Below are positions 1-8,046 of a stretch of DNA of 17,963 nucleotides, piece after piece; positions within the stretch are counted from its first letter, which is position 1; the number at the start of each line of letters is the position of its first letter. The notes under the pieces are model-generated. The model made no database searches, was not told the origin of the DNA, and saw only the letters and a list, made by a program, of their open reading frames with translations. The position numbers were made by a program, and so were the translations under genes. This stretch comes from UBA11891 sp003533785. Lineage in GTDB: Bacteria > Bacteroidota > Bacteroidia > Flavobacteriales > Flavobacteriaceae. The stretch is from NCBI GenBank assembly GCA_949511625.1, contig CATFEX010000038.1:1-17963 (forward strand), written 5' to 3'.

Positions 1-926
1 AATGGGACTCCTAAGCCTATTGTTGTTCCACTTACATTAATACTTGAGGGACTAGCTGATGTTAGTGAGGCCGAACCTCCTGACATACTTAGGGTAAAAT
101 CAGAAACTTCTAAAGTTGACGTTGCATTAGCGGTGCCCCCATAAACACCCTCAGAAAAAGTAACTGAGACGGTCGAGTTATTAAGTGCAATTTTTGTTTT
201 TTGAATTAGTGGATTTGGACTACTTAACCCTAGACCATTTACTGCTGCTGTGTAATTTTGGGATACTTGTTCATCTGTTAGCGCTATATTCCATACCGCT
301 ACATCATCCAAAATTCCCCTCCAGTACATCGATCGATTGCTATAAGTAGTTACAATATTTCCAATCACAAAAGTACCAGATCCTATAAATGCTTGATTAG
401 AATCGGAACCTAGCAATGAACCATTTAAGTATACTTTCCGGGTATTAGAATTGATGTCATGTACAAAGGTCCAGTGTTTCCAATCAGTTGAGTTACCAGT
501 ATGACTTAGGTCATAGTCGTCATTCCAATACCCAAATCGAATTGATCCGTTGGTTTGGTATCGAGTGTGTAGTCCATTTCGAGATGAGCTAGTTCCAAGT
601 GATACAAAGTGTGGATTTGATTGATAGCTATCTGATGCAGCTGCCTTACTCATGACGCTTATTGTAAAAGAACTATTAGCTAAGTTGATTCCAGAATTTA
701 CTCTGATTTCTCCTCCAGTAAAATTGTACGCTGTATTGGAATTTCCAGCAATATCCGAAATTAGTGATAAACTTCCTTGTGTGACTCCGTGGTTGTTATT
801 TCCGCTTTCGTCATTGGTATTTCCATTAAATGGATAATATCCGATAAGATCATTTTGTGCAGGAATGGATTGCCCAAAGCACAAAGTGGATACAAATAAT
901 CCAATAATAAATTTTGAAAATCTCAA
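1..926 (-). CDS. Secreted LamG-domain protein (5' part, cut by window edge)
   Basis: The reading frame is open for 308 codons from 926 to the window edge, so the C-terminus is missing. It begins with a hydrophobic signal peptide ending near CFGQ, followed by an ENDLIGYYPFNG-like start (seen as NDLIGYYPFNGNTNDESG) that is typical of LamG/concanavalin-A-like jelly-roll domains. The domain closes about residue 215 with the usual WRGILDDVAVWNIALTDEQV pattern. A second beta-rich segment follows (TVSVTFSEGVYGG, LEVSDFTLSMSGG) resembling bacterial Ig-like surface modules. LamG domains usually bind glycans or other ligands outside the cell; the target here is unknown. The start is a TTG at 924-926. 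An in-frame TAA lies two codons upstream and the first ATG would remove the signal peptide and half the LamG domain, so TTG is preferred. It is probably a large cell-surface or secreted adhesin or enzyme. Confidence 0.8.
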   Translation of the reverse strand, partial: MRFSKFIIGLFVSTLCFGQSIPAQNDLIGYYPFNGNTNDESGNNNHGVTQGSLSLISDIAGNSNTAYNFTGGEIRVNSGINLANSSFTISVMSKAAASDSYQSNPHFVSLGTSSSRNGLHTRYQTNGSIRFGYWNDDYDLSHTGNSTDWKHWTFVHDINSNTRKVYLNGSLLGSDSNQAFIGSGTFVIGNIVTTYSNRSMYWRGILDDVAVWNIALTDEQVSQNYTAAVNGLGLSSPNPLIQKTKIALNNSTVSVTFSEGVYGGTANATSTLEVSDFTLSMSGGSASLTSASPSSINVSGTTIGLGVP

Positions 927-945
927 GGCTTATGGTTTATACAAT

Positions 946-953
946 CAAATTTA
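946..953 (-). promoter_or_regulatory. Candidate Bacteroidota -7 element (TAAATTTG)
   Basis: On the minus strand TAAATTTG is an exact match to the Bacteroidota -7 consensus TAnnTTTG and lies about 20 bases upstream of the TTG start of the LamG gene. No clear TTG or TTTG -33 element is visible at the usual distance, so this rests on the -7 match and position only. It would give a very short leader. Confidence 0.4.
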
Positions 954-1078
954 TGTTTAATATACTACATACCCTAACTTGCTTTAGATTTGATTATAAT
1001 AAATATTATTAAAGGCAATACTTTAACGAATTACTACCAAAGTAAAAAAAAGACCCCTAAAATTTTCAGTTTAATATT

Positions 1079-2146
1079 TTACGGTAGATTTTTTTTCAAA
1101 AATTGGATTCCATTCTGGGAAAAGATGTTGTTGATGTCTGTTTTAGAATATCCCCGGTCAGCCAATATTTCATCTAATTTTTGTAAATCGGCGATGGTAT
1201 CCAAATCCGCTGGGCATTGTTCCTTACCAAAACCCCCGTCCAAATCGGAGCCAATCATTACTTGACGGCTATTGCCTGCGAGTTGGCATATATGATCAAT
1301 ATGGTCAACTATGGTTTCTATCACAAGACCACTGCTTTGGGGTTGAGTAATGCCCCGTTTCCAATCGGGCAACATCATCCAAGCATCAAAAGCCATTCCT
1401 ATGACTGCACCCCGTTGTAAAAGGGTTTGGATTTGTCGATCTTCAAATTGTCTTTCGTTTGGCACCCATTTTCGGCAGTTGCTATGACTGGCCCAAACCG
1501 GTCCATTATAGAAATCTAAGGCTTCCCAAAAGCTCTGATCACAGAGATGGGTTGCATCTAAAATCAGGTTTAAGGCTTCCATTTTTTTGAGCAAGGTTTT
1601 GCCTTGTTTTCCAATACTACCATGGGAATCGGTACCAAAAGCATAGGTGCCTGGGCCGTAGTGGGCAGGCCCTATGGCTCGCAATCCGTTATCATATAAG
1701 AGGTCCAAATGCTCCATAGAGACAATCGAATCGGCCCCTTCTAAACTCAAGACATAGCCGATGGGGCTTTCAATTGGGTTCGTGATCCATGCATTCAAAT
1801 GATTATCTATATCTGTGCTTTGAGTAATTTGAACCAATTCCCCTTGGGCTTCCATGATTCGATACCAAGCGAGTTGACCTTGGGTTTGAGCCCAGGCTTG
1901 TTGGGGAGAATTCCATCCTGGAAGGGGATTGTCGGGTTTGACATAGCGAGCGATTAATGTAGCGACACACAATCCAATATTTCCCTTCCGCATGGCTGGG
2001 AAAGATACGGTACCCCGACCCCGATCGGGCAGGTCTTTCATTCCTTTTTCACCTTGCCTAATCGTGGCTACGGGCAAGCGAAAATCTCGGTTCCATTCCA
2101 TGGCATTCATCGAAAGGTCGAGGTGGGCATCAAAGAGTAATTTCAT
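1079..2146 (-). CDS. Peptidase M19 (renal/membrane dipeptidase family)
   Basis: A 355-residue zinc dipeptidase of family M19. The metal ligands are in the expected order: H8 and D10 in DAHLD, bridging E136 in LSLEGAD, H200 in DATH, H221 in ASHSN and D301 in GSDLDG. The 21-residue spacing between the two later histidines matches renal dipeptidase. Members hydrolyse dipeptides, and many accept a D-residue at the C-terminal side. No signal peptide is seen, so it should act in the cytoplasm. It is the last gene of a four-gene operon, starting 3 bases after the PLP enzyme stop, which suggests it releases D-amino acids from imported or wall-derived dipeptides. No strong terminator hairpin follows; only a T-rich run on the minus strand around 1045-1053. 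Family assignment is firm; D-specificity is inferred. Confidence 0.9.
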   Translation of the reverse strand: MKLLFDAHLDLSMNAMEWNRDFRLPVATIRQGEKGMKDLPDRGRGTVSFPAMRKGNIGLCVATLIARYVKPDNPLPGWNSPQQAWAQTQGQLAWYRIMEAQGELVQITQSTDIDNHLNAWITNPIESPIGYVLSLEGADSIVSMEHLDLLYDNGLRAIGPAHYGPGTYAFGTDSHGSIGKQGKTLLKKMEALNLILDATHLCDQSFWEALDFYNGPVWASHSNCRKWVPNERQFEDRQIQTLLQRGAVIGMAFDAWMMLPDWKRGITQPQSSGLVIETIVDHIDHICQLAGNSRQVMIGSDLDGGFGKEQCPADLDTIADLQKLDEILADRGYSKTDINNIFSQNGIQFLKKNLP

Positions 2147-2149
2147 TGC

Positions 2150-3259
2150 TTAGGATTCCAATTGATAATGGCGAGCTTCAATAGTCCATGAGGGCCCAAG
2201 CTCGCCTTTAACAGCCGTGTATGCCTGGTTGTATTTGGCTACTGTGGGGCAAATATGATAGGGGAGGGCATAAAACAAATCTCCAATTTTAAATGCATTA
2301 GGGGCCTTGTATTCTACCATTAAATGTTCTTCGCTTTGCCCTTTGTGTACAGCTCCTTCAAGGCCTAATAGAACTACTCGAGGCAAGGGCATTTCAGAAG
2401 CCACTGCTTTGTGACCTAAATCGAAACAGTAGGTGTTTTTATTGGGTTTACTAATTAGGCGAGTGATTAGGACAGCGGCGGGAATGAAAGGAGATTCTTG
2501 CCATATTTTATGGTATCCCAAATCCCACAACAGCGTGGTTCCTGGACTGAGCAGATTTCCTTTTCGCAAAGCGTGGGGGTAAAAACTAGGGGATCCACCC
2601 GTAATCTGAGTGGGGAAAGTTCCAGTTTCAATTTTGATTTGATCTATAAGGGCTTCAACGGCTTTGTAATCCGAGTTGCATTTCGCTACCCGTTCTTCCA
2701 ATGGCTCTGGGCGGATATGCCCATCGTAAGTGTGTAGTCCTTTTGCAATTAAGTTCGGGTTGGTATTTATTGATAGATAGAGTTCCAGCGCTTTTTCTGG
2801 AACTATTCCTGTTCGGTTCATTCCATTATTAATATCCACCCAGAGGCTCATTTTCTGCCCTTGAGAGTGGGCCAATTGAGAAAACAATTCCAGCGATTCA
2901 AAATTATCCACCAAGGTGGAAAAAGAAATTTCAGGATGTTCTTGTTGGGCTTTGAGCCAGCGAATGGCCTTCTCTTGCGTGGGTTGCATTGCCAGAAGAA
3001 TGTGCGCTACTCCACATCCAATGAGCATTTCCATTTCGCTGAGGGTGGCACATTTAAACTGCTTGATTCCCAGCTCCATCTGAAGCGAGACAATGGCCGG
3101 CATCTTATAGGTTTTGACATGGGGAATCAGGCGGTCAACTTCCTTTGCAGTACGGATCATGGCCTCGATATTTTGCTTCACTCGATCTGGATACACTATC
3201 AGTCCAGGGGTTAGGAGTTCCGCTTCTTTATTCACACGATACCAGGTTTCCTCTGTCAT
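2150..3259 (-). CDS. D-threonine aldolase / D-serine dehydratase-type PLP enzyme
   Basis: A 369-residue fold-type III (alanine-racemase-like) PLP enzyme. The N-terminal barrel carries HVKTYKMP at 47-54, where K49 is the predicted Schiff-base lysine. The GGSPSFY segment at 221-227 fits the phosphate-binding side. The C-terminal domain has YHICPT with H335 and C337, matching the HxC/HxD metal site of the family that includes metal-dependent D-threonine aldolase and eukaryotic-type D-serine dehydratase. These enzymes either cleave D-beta-hydroxy amino acids to glycine plus aldehyde or dehydrate D-serine to pyruvate and ammonia. The HxC form resembles the dehydratase, and a RidA-family gene immediately upstream supports an enamine-producing reaction, but sequence alone does not settle which. 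It is cytoplasmic, starts 6 bases after the RidA stop and ends 3 bases before the M19 dipeptidase. Confidence 0.88.
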   Translation of the reverse strand: MTEETWYRVNKEAELLTPGLIVYPDRVKQNIEAMIRTAKEVDRLIPHVKTYKMPAIVSLQMELGIKQFKCATLSEMEMLIGCGVAHILLAMQPTQEKAIRWLKAQQEHPEISFSTLVDNFESLELFSQLAHSQGQKMSLWVDINNGMNRTGIVPEKALELYLSINTNPNLIAKGLHTYDGHIRPEPLEERVAKCNSDYKAVEALIDQIKIETGTFPTQITGGSPSFYPHALRKGNLLSPGTTLLWDLGYHKIWQESPFIPAAVLITRLISKPNKNTYCFDLGHKAVASEMPLPRVVLLGLEGAVHKGQSEEHLMVEYKAPNAFKIGDLFYALPYHICPTVAKYNQAYTAVKGELGPSWTIEARHYQLES

Positions 3260-3265
3260 TCACTT

Positions 3266-3733
3266 TTAGTTTTCAATCAAAAATAAAGCTTCTATTTCAA
3301 CGGCAATATTTTGAGGGAGATTCATACCCACTGCGCTGCGAACACCAATGCCATTTTCGGTTCCAAATACCTCTGCCATGAGCTCACTAAATCCATTAAT
3401 CACATAAGGATGGGCTTCGAATTCTGGAGTAGCATTGACCATTCCCAAGACTTTAACCACCCTTTTGATTATGAGATCGTCGGGGGTATTGTTTATGATT
3501 GTAGATAACATAGTTAACCCTACTTGACGCGCGGCCTTTTTGGCTTGGTCCTTATCTAGTGTTGCGCCTACCTTCCCTTGAATCAAGCTACCATCTTCTT
3601 GAACAGGACCTTGCCCCGATAGGTAGAGTTGATTCTCTACAATCAAAGTAGGGCGATACACTCCTACAGGTTTGGGAGCGGGGGGTAAGACCAGTCCCAA
3701 TGCTTTGATCCGTGTGGTCAATTGAATACTCAT
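3266..3733 (-). CDS. RidA family protein (YjgF/YER057c/UK114)
   Basis: A 155-residue protein, somewhat longer than the roughly 130-residue RidA type, fitting the longer subfamily with an N-terminal extension. The core is visible as LYLSGQGP at 37-43 and VRSAVGMNLPQNIAVEIEAL at the end. R132 corresponds to the substrate-carboxylate-binding arginine of RidA (R105 in E. coli) and E146 to its catalytic-site glutamate. RidA enzymes hydrolyse reactive enamines and imines such as 2-aminoacrylate, which PLP-dependent dehydratases release from serine or threonine. Its place between the permease (3 bases upstream) and the PLP enzyme (6 bases downstream) fits removal of that intermediate. RidA-family genes also serve other pathways, so the partner reaction is an inference from context. 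Confidence 0.9.
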   Translation of the reverse strand: MSIQLTTRIKALGLVLPPAPKPVGVYRPTLIVENQLYLSGQGPVQEDGSLIQGKVGATLDKDQAKKAARQVGLTMLSTIINNTPDDLIIKRVVKVLGMVNATPEFEAHPYVINGFSELMAEVFGTENGIGVRSAVGMNLPQNIAVEIEALFLIEN

Positions 3734-3736
3734 TGT

Positions 3737-5053
3737 TTATAAAAATTGATTTAGCACCAAAACCCCTAGCAATCCTGAAATTCCAATACTTGTTTCCATG
3801 ACGGTCCAGGTGGAAAGAGTTTCTTTAATATTGAGATTGAAATACTCTTTAAAAAGCCAAAAACCCGCATCATTGACATGGGATAGCATCAGGCTTCCAG
3901 AGCCAATTGCCAAAACCATCAATTCAGGACTGACCCCAGTGGTCTGAACTAAGGGCAAAACGATTCCAGCTGTGGTAAGTCCCGCAACGGTAGCGGAACC
4001 AACCGAAAACCGAATGAGGGTGGCAATAATCCATCCGATAAGTAGTGGCGATAGTGAACTGATCTGAAGCAGTCCTCCAATGTAGTCACTCACTCCACTA
4101 TCCAATAATATTTGTTTTAAAGCTCCAGCCCCAGCAATAATCAAAAGTACCATGGTGATTCCTGAAACGGCTTCAGCATAAATTTTCATAATTGAATCCA
4201 TGTTCTTCCCTCTTGCTAATCCTAGGGTATAGGTAGCAAAAAGGACAGATAGTAATAGCGCAATAACAGGATTTCCAACAAAACTGATACAAGTAAAGAT
4301 CAGGGTCCCTTCCTCCATAAAGCTAGTGGCGAGTGTTGCAGAACCAATTAATAGTACTGGGAGCAAGGCAGCCAATAGACTGGTGGCTAGACCGGGTAAT
4401 TCATCCGAAGTAAAAGTTTTGGAAGCCATAAACTCTTTGAGAGGTTTTGCTTGTACTTTGGGGAGGAAACGGGTTAACAACGGACCCGATATCAAAATGG
4501 CGGGAATGGCAACAAGGATTCCATAAATAAGGGTTTTGCCTAGGTCGGCTTCAAAAAGAACAGAAAGTGTAGTGGGGGCTGGGTGGGGAGGAAGAAAACC
4601 ATGGGTTACAGATAAAGCAGCAAGCATGGGTAGGCCGACTCCAATTAGTGATAGTCCTGTCGCTGAAGCAACGGTGAAGACTAGGGGGACTAATATAACA
4701 AAGCCCACAGAATAAAACATTGTGATCCCTACGATAAAGCCCGTTAACATGACTGCTGTTCGCGTATTTTTCACCCCAAAGATTCGAATAAGGCCGTTGG
4801 TGATTTGTTGAGCCGCACCACTTTCAGCTACGAGCTTACCCAACATCGCACCAAAACCGAGAATCAGGACAAGAAACCCTAGGGTATTGCCAATACCTTT
4901 TTCAAGTGAGTCAACCAAGGCCTCAAGAGCCATTCCCTGCCCCATTCCTATGCCAAGGGCGACGAGAATGAATGCAATAAATGCATTGAATCGAAAAAAA
5001 ACAATGAATAGGAATAAAAAAAGAATTCCTAGGGAAACGATGGCTAAGGGCAT
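3737..5053 (-). CDS. GntP-family permease (gluconate / D-serine transporter type)
   Basis: A 438-residue, very hydrophobic protein with about 12 membrane segments along its whole length. It shows the GntP-family pattern: a GNTLGFLVLILGFGAMLG segment near residue 55, VTHGFLPPHPAP near 150-161, and a C-terminal stretch with SVGSATVAG and SHVNDAGFW. GntP-family proteins are inner-membrane proton symporters for gluconate and related sugar acids, and one branch (DsdX) moves D-serine. No gluconate kinase or sugar-acid enzyme is nearby; the three genes behind it are a RidA protein, a D-amino-acid PLP enzyme and a dipeptidase. That favours an amino-acid substrate, probably D-serine or D-threonine. 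It is the first gene of the operon, with its ATG about 50 bases downstream of the terminator of the preceding gene. Confidence 0.88.
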   Translation of the reverse strand: MPLAIVSLGILFLFLFIVFFRFNAFIAFILVALGIGMGQGMALEALVDSLEKGIGNTLGFLVLILGFGAMLGKLVAESGAAQQITNGLIRIFGVKNTRTAVMLTGFIVGITMFYSVGFVILVPLVFTVASATGLSLIGVGLPMLAALSVTHGFLPPHPAPTTLSVLFEADLGKTLIYGILVAIPAILISGPLLTRFLPKVQAKPLKEFMASKTFTSDELPGLATSLLAALLPVLLIGSATLATSFMEEGTLIFTCISFVGNPVIALLLSVLFATYTLGLARGKNMDSIMKIYAEAVSGITMVLLIIAGAGALKQILLDSGVSDYIGGLLQISSLSPLLIGWIIATLIRFSVGSATVAGLTTAGIVLPLVQTTGVSPELMVLAIGSGSLMLSHVNDAGFWLFKEYFNLNIKETLSTWTVMETSIGISGLLGVLVLNQFL

Positions 5054-5101
5054 GGAATAGAAATTTTCGCTTATCCTTTAAAGATAACAGGATTAAGTTC
5101 C

Positions 5102-5133
5102 AAAAAAAAGCCCTCCGAAGCGGGAGGGCTTTT
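5102..5133 (-). terminator. Rho-independent terminator of the NTF2-like lipoprotein gene
   Basis: AAAAGCCCTCC (5106-5116) pairs perfectly with GGAGGGCTTTT (5123-5133) around a six-base loop, giving an 11-bp stem. On the minus strand it is followed by eight T (5102-5109 as A on the plus strand). It lies just after the stop at 5140 and just before the GntP operon, so it separates the two minus-strand units. Confidence 0.88.
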
Positions 5134-5139
5134 AATGGG

Positions 5140-5634
5140 TTATTTAGTCATATTGGCAATATATTCCGTCGGATTAAAAATGAAAGCCGCTTCTGCTATT
5201 TTGTCACCTTCCCATCGCATCCAAGTATGGACAGGATTGTTGAGCGTGACCCCAGTCGCTTTGGAAGTTGCGGACCAGATATACCACAAGTTGGTATATA
5301 CTTTCCCATCGTCAAGATGCATGGTTGCAGTAGTCCAGTCTTTGTATTGAATATTTTCATAGAATTCACTGCCGGCACCAAAGCCAGAAATCATGTCTTG
5401 GGCTGAAACATCGTCAGCATTGATATGGATGACAGCATCTTCTGTAAACAAATCGATTTGACTATCAAAATTGCCATCGAGGTAGGCCTGATGAAAGGCA
5501 TCAATTCTTTTTGATTTTGCATCTTCTATTTCAATGGTGCCAGTTTGATAGGGAGATTTTTCGGGCACTTGATTGCAAGAAAAAGTCAAGAGCATCGCTA
5601 GAGTCATACAGAAGTAAGAGGAAATAGTTTTCAT
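5140..5634 (-). CDS. NTF2-like (SnoaL-type) lipoprotein, function unknown
   Basis: A 164-residue protein with a short lipoprotein signal: basic start, hydrophobic core and LLTFSC with the lipidated cysteine at residue 20. The rest reads as an NTF2-like cone fold: an N-terminal helix (RIDAFHQAYLDGNFDSQIDLFTEDAVI), a central DDGKVYTNLWYIWSA strand pair and a C-terminal strand ending FNPTEY. Such proteins bind small molecules or act as simple isomerases or hydrolases; no specific catalytic set is evident. It should be anchored at the periplasmic or outer face of the envelope. It is divergent from katG over a 153-base spacer and ends in its own strong hairpin, so it is probably monocistronic. A second, sequence-divergent protein of this kind is encoded at 13799-14296. 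Confidence 0.75.
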   Translation of the reverse strand: MKTISSYFCMTLAMLLTFSCNQVPEKSPYQTGTIEIEDAKSKRIDAFHQAYLDGNFDSQIDLFTEDAVIHINADDVSAQDMISGFGAGSEFYENIQYKDWTTATMHLDDGKVYTNLWYIWSATSKATGVTLNNPVHTWMRWEGDKIAEAAFIFNPTEYIANMTK

Positions 5635-5651
5635 GAATAAATAAATTTAAT

Positions 5652-5663
5652 TTAGTTGACTAA
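5652..5663. promoter_or_regulatory. Short palindrome TTAGTTGACTAA upstream of the NTF2-like gene
   Basis: TTAGT and ACTAA form a 5-2-5 inverted repeat 18 bases upstream of the lipoprotein start, inside the spacer shared with katG. It could be an operator or part of an mRNA leader. It is short and AT-rich, so chance is a real possibility. Confidence 0.15.
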
Positions 5664-5710
5664 TTTACGAATTCAAAAAAGATTGCATTATGGAGCTCAT
5701 TTATGACGAG

Positions 5711-5725
5711 ATAATAAATTATTAT
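5711..5725. promoter_or_regulatory. 7-1-7 perfect palindrome upstream of katG, possible peroxide-response operator
   Basis: ATAATAA-A-TTATTAT is a perfect 7-1-7 inverted repeat, 62 bases before the katG ATG and in the middle of the divergent spacer. The 7-1-7 layout is that of PerR/Fur-family boxes (PerR consensus TTATAATnATTATAA), and catalase genes are classical peroxide-regulator targets. The bases do not align exactly with the PerR consensus and AT-rich palindromes arise easily, so this is a candidate only. Confidence 0.25.
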
Positions 5726-5787
5726 AGCATAATTTAGAAAATTAAGAGAAAGTTGAGTAAAATTACGAATTGAAAAACCTATTGATT

Positions 5788-7908
5788 ATGAATGAAAGTA
5801 AATGTCCATTTCATGGTTCAACCACACAACACAATTTAGGAACACAAAACAAAGATTGGTGGCCCAACCAGCTCAATGTGGATATCCTTCGTCAACACGA
5901 CGCTGGAAGCAACCCCATGTCCGAGATTGACTATAAAGAAGAAGTGACTCAGTTGGATGTTGATGCGGTAAAAGAAGACTTAAAAACAATGATGAAAGAC
6001 AGTCAAGACTGGTGGCCAGCAGATTACGGTCACTATGGTCCTTTTTTCATCCGAATGACATGGCACGCTGCAGGAACCTACCGAACTGGAGATGGGCGAG
6101 GAGGAGCTGCTACGGGAGCGCAACGTTTTGCACCATTAAATTCTTGGCCGGACAATGGGAATCTTGACAAAGCAAGACGTTTGCTTTGGCCTATCAAGGA
6201 AAAGTATGGCAATAAATTATCGTGGGCCGACCTTTTGGTACTAGCAGGTAATGTAGCTATCGAAGATATGGGAGGACCCAATCACGGCACCGTGTTGGGA
6301 CGTGAAGATATCTGGCATCCAGAAAAGGATATTTATTGGGGAGCGGAGGACGAATGGTTGGGAGACAAACGTTATTCTGAGACTCGCCAATCCCTTGAAA
6401 ACCCCTTAGCTGCTGTGCAAATGGGATTGATCTATGTGAACCCAGAAGGACCAAATGGTCATCCCGACCCAGCACTCTCAGCGCAGGATGTGAGAGAAAC
6501 CTTCAAGCGTATGGCTATGAATGATGAAGAGACAGTTGCACTCACTGCTGGTGGACACACCTTTGGTAAGGCTCATGGAGCAGGAGATGATGCTCTCGTT
6601 GGAGCAGAGCCTGAGGGCACAGCCATTGAAGAAATGGGATTGGGTTGGATTAGTAGTCACGCCTCAGGTAAAGGAGTAGATGCCATTACCAGTGGAATAG
6701 AAGGGCCTTGGACCACCAATCCAATTCAATGGGATATGGGCTATTTAGATTTACTATTTAAATATGAATGGGAGTGTAAAAAGAGTCCGGCTGGGGCTTG
6801 GCAATGGCATCCTATTGATTGTACCGAGGAAGATATGGTGCCTCAGGTAGACGGGAGTAGTGAAAAAGTTCTTCCAATGATGACTACCGCCGATATGTCC
6901 CTTAAAGTAGATCCAACGTACCGTGAAATATGTGAAAAATTCCGCGCCAATCCAGAGGAATTCGGAGAAGCCTTTGCACGGGCTTGGTTTAAATTACTAC
7001 ATCGTGATATGGGACCACGTACCAACTATATTACGGGAGACTATAAGGATGTAGAATATGTCTGGCAAGATCCAACCCCTAAGGGAGTAAGCTTGTCGGC
7101 GAGCCAAGAAGCGGAAGTGAGACATTCCATTCAAAACTCGGGCTTGAGCAGTACACAACTTGTTGAAACTGCTTGGGCAAGTGCCAGTACCTTCCGAAGT
7201 TCGGATAATCGCGGTGGGGCCAATGGAGCTCGGATTCGATTGGCACCCCAAAAAGATTGGGAAGTGAATAAGCCCAAAGAACTTGAAGGAATTTTGGCGA
7301 TCTATGAAAATATCGCTGAAAAACACAACGCTAGTGTTGCGGACGTGATTGTTCTAGGAGGGGCTGTAGGGATTGAAATGGCTTCGGGGGCAAAAGTGTC
7401 TTGCACGACGGGTCGTGGCGATGCCACTCAAGAAAATACAGACATCGATTCCTTTGATTTATTGAAACCCAAAGCCTGTGGATTCAGAAACTATTCAGAG
7501 AAAGAATTTGCTGTGAGTCCAGAAGAAATACTTTTGGACAAAGCACAGCTTCTTGGTTTGAATCCAGTGGAGCTCACTTTGTTAATCGGTGGTATGCGAT
7601 CAATGGGTGTTTCTTATACAGGGGAGGGTGTTTGGACGGATGGGACGCTAAGCAACCGTTGGTTTAAGACTCTTTTATCTATGGATGTAGCTTGGACCCC
7701 CACTGACTATAACACATACGAAGCGAAAGAACGCAGTTCGGGGAAATCCCTTAGAACAGCCTCTCGTACCGATTTAGTCTTTGGATCTAATTCTGAATTA
7801 CGTGCCGTAGCTGAGTTATATGCTCAGGACGATAATAATGAGAAGTTTATCCAAGATTTTATCACCGTATGGAATAAAGTGATGAACGCAGATCGTTTTG
7901 ATTTATAA
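5788..7908 (+). CDS. katG: Catalase-peroxidase
   Basis: A bifunctional haem enzyme that destroys hydrogen peroxide by catalase and peroxidase activity. The start used is the ATG at 5788 (706 residues), because NESKCPFHG follows it as in other KatG proteins; a TTG at 5770 would add six residues (numbering below includes them). The duplicated two-domain architecture is complete. The N-terminal haem domain has distal RMTWH (R95, W98, H99), proximal H263 in GGHTFGK and W314 in EGPWTTNP. The Trp-Tyr-Met crosslink needed for catalase activity is intact as W98, Y222 (IYVNPEGP) and M248 (RMAMND). S308 matches the isoniazid-resistance position S315 of M. tuberculosis. No export signal, so cytoplasmic. 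It stands alone on the plus strand, divergent from the NTF2-like gene and convergent with the M49 peptidase. Confidence 0.98.
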   Translation: MNESKCPFHGSTTQHNLGTQNKDWWPNQLNVDILRQHDAGSNPMSEIDYKEEVTQLDVDAVKEDLKTMMKDSQDWWPADYGHYGPFFIRMTWHAAGTYRTGDGRGGAATGAQRFAPLNSWPDNGNLDKARRLLWPIKEKYGNKLSWADLLVLAGNVAIEDMGGPNHGTVLGREDIWHPEKDIYWGAEDEWLGDKRYSETRQSLENPLAAVQMGLIYVNPEGPNGHPDPALSAQDVRETFKRMAMNDEETVALTAGGHTFGKAHGAGDDALVGAEPEGTAIEEMGLGWISSHASGKGVDAITSGIEGPWTTNPIQWDMGYLDLLFKYEWECKKSPAGAWQWHPIDCTEEDMVPQVDGSSEKVLPMMTTADMSLKVDPTYREICEKFRANPEEFGEAFARAWFKLLHRDMGPRTNYITGDYKDVEYVWQDPTPKGVSLSASQEAEVRHSIQNSGLSSTQLVETAWASASTFRSSDNRGGANGARIRLAPQKDWEVNKPKELEGILAIYENIAEKHNASVADVIVLGGAVGIEMASGAKVSCTTGRGDATQENTDIDSFDLLKPKACGFRNYSEKEFAVSPEEILLDKAQLLGLNPVELTLLIGGMRSMGVSYTGEGVWTDGTLSNRWFKTLLSMDVAWTPTDYNTYEAKERSSGKSLRTASRTDLVFGSNSELRAVAELYAQDDNNEKFIQDFITVWNKVMNADRFDL

Positions 7909-7951
7909 ATTCAAGGAAACAATTTTTTTCACTTAGTTGAAAAGTGAAAGT

Positions 7952-7986
7952 AAAAAACCCTCTCCAAATTTGGAGAGGGTTTTTTT
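7952..7986. terminator. Bidirectional terminator between katG and the M49 peptidase gene
   Basis: Positions 7952-7985 are a perfect 34-base palindrome: six A, CCCTCTCC, AAATTT, GGAGAGGG, six T. Either strand ends in a T run after a GC-rich stem, so it can stop katG transcripts and minus-strand transcripts of the convergent peptidase gene. A second weaker hairpin (TTTCACTT at 7927-7934 with AAGTGAAA at 7942-7949) lies between it and the katG stop, without a following T run. Confidence 0.92.
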
Positions 7987-8046
7987 ATGAGACCACAAAA
8001 AGTTTGTGTTATCTAGCAAGCATGAATGTAGTTGTTTAATGACTAA

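Noticed and set aside
1025..1078. Possible terminator after the M19 dipeptidase gene
   Set aside because: There is a T run on the minus strand but no GC-containing stem in front of it.
5770..5787. TTG start six codons upstream of the katG ATG
   Set aside because: KatG proteins begin close to the ESKCPF sequence, which directly follows the ATG at 5788.
5770..7908. katG as a recently transferred gene because it is a lone plus-strand gene
   Set aside because: No flanking repeats, integrase or transposase remnants are visible, and base composition could not be computed here.
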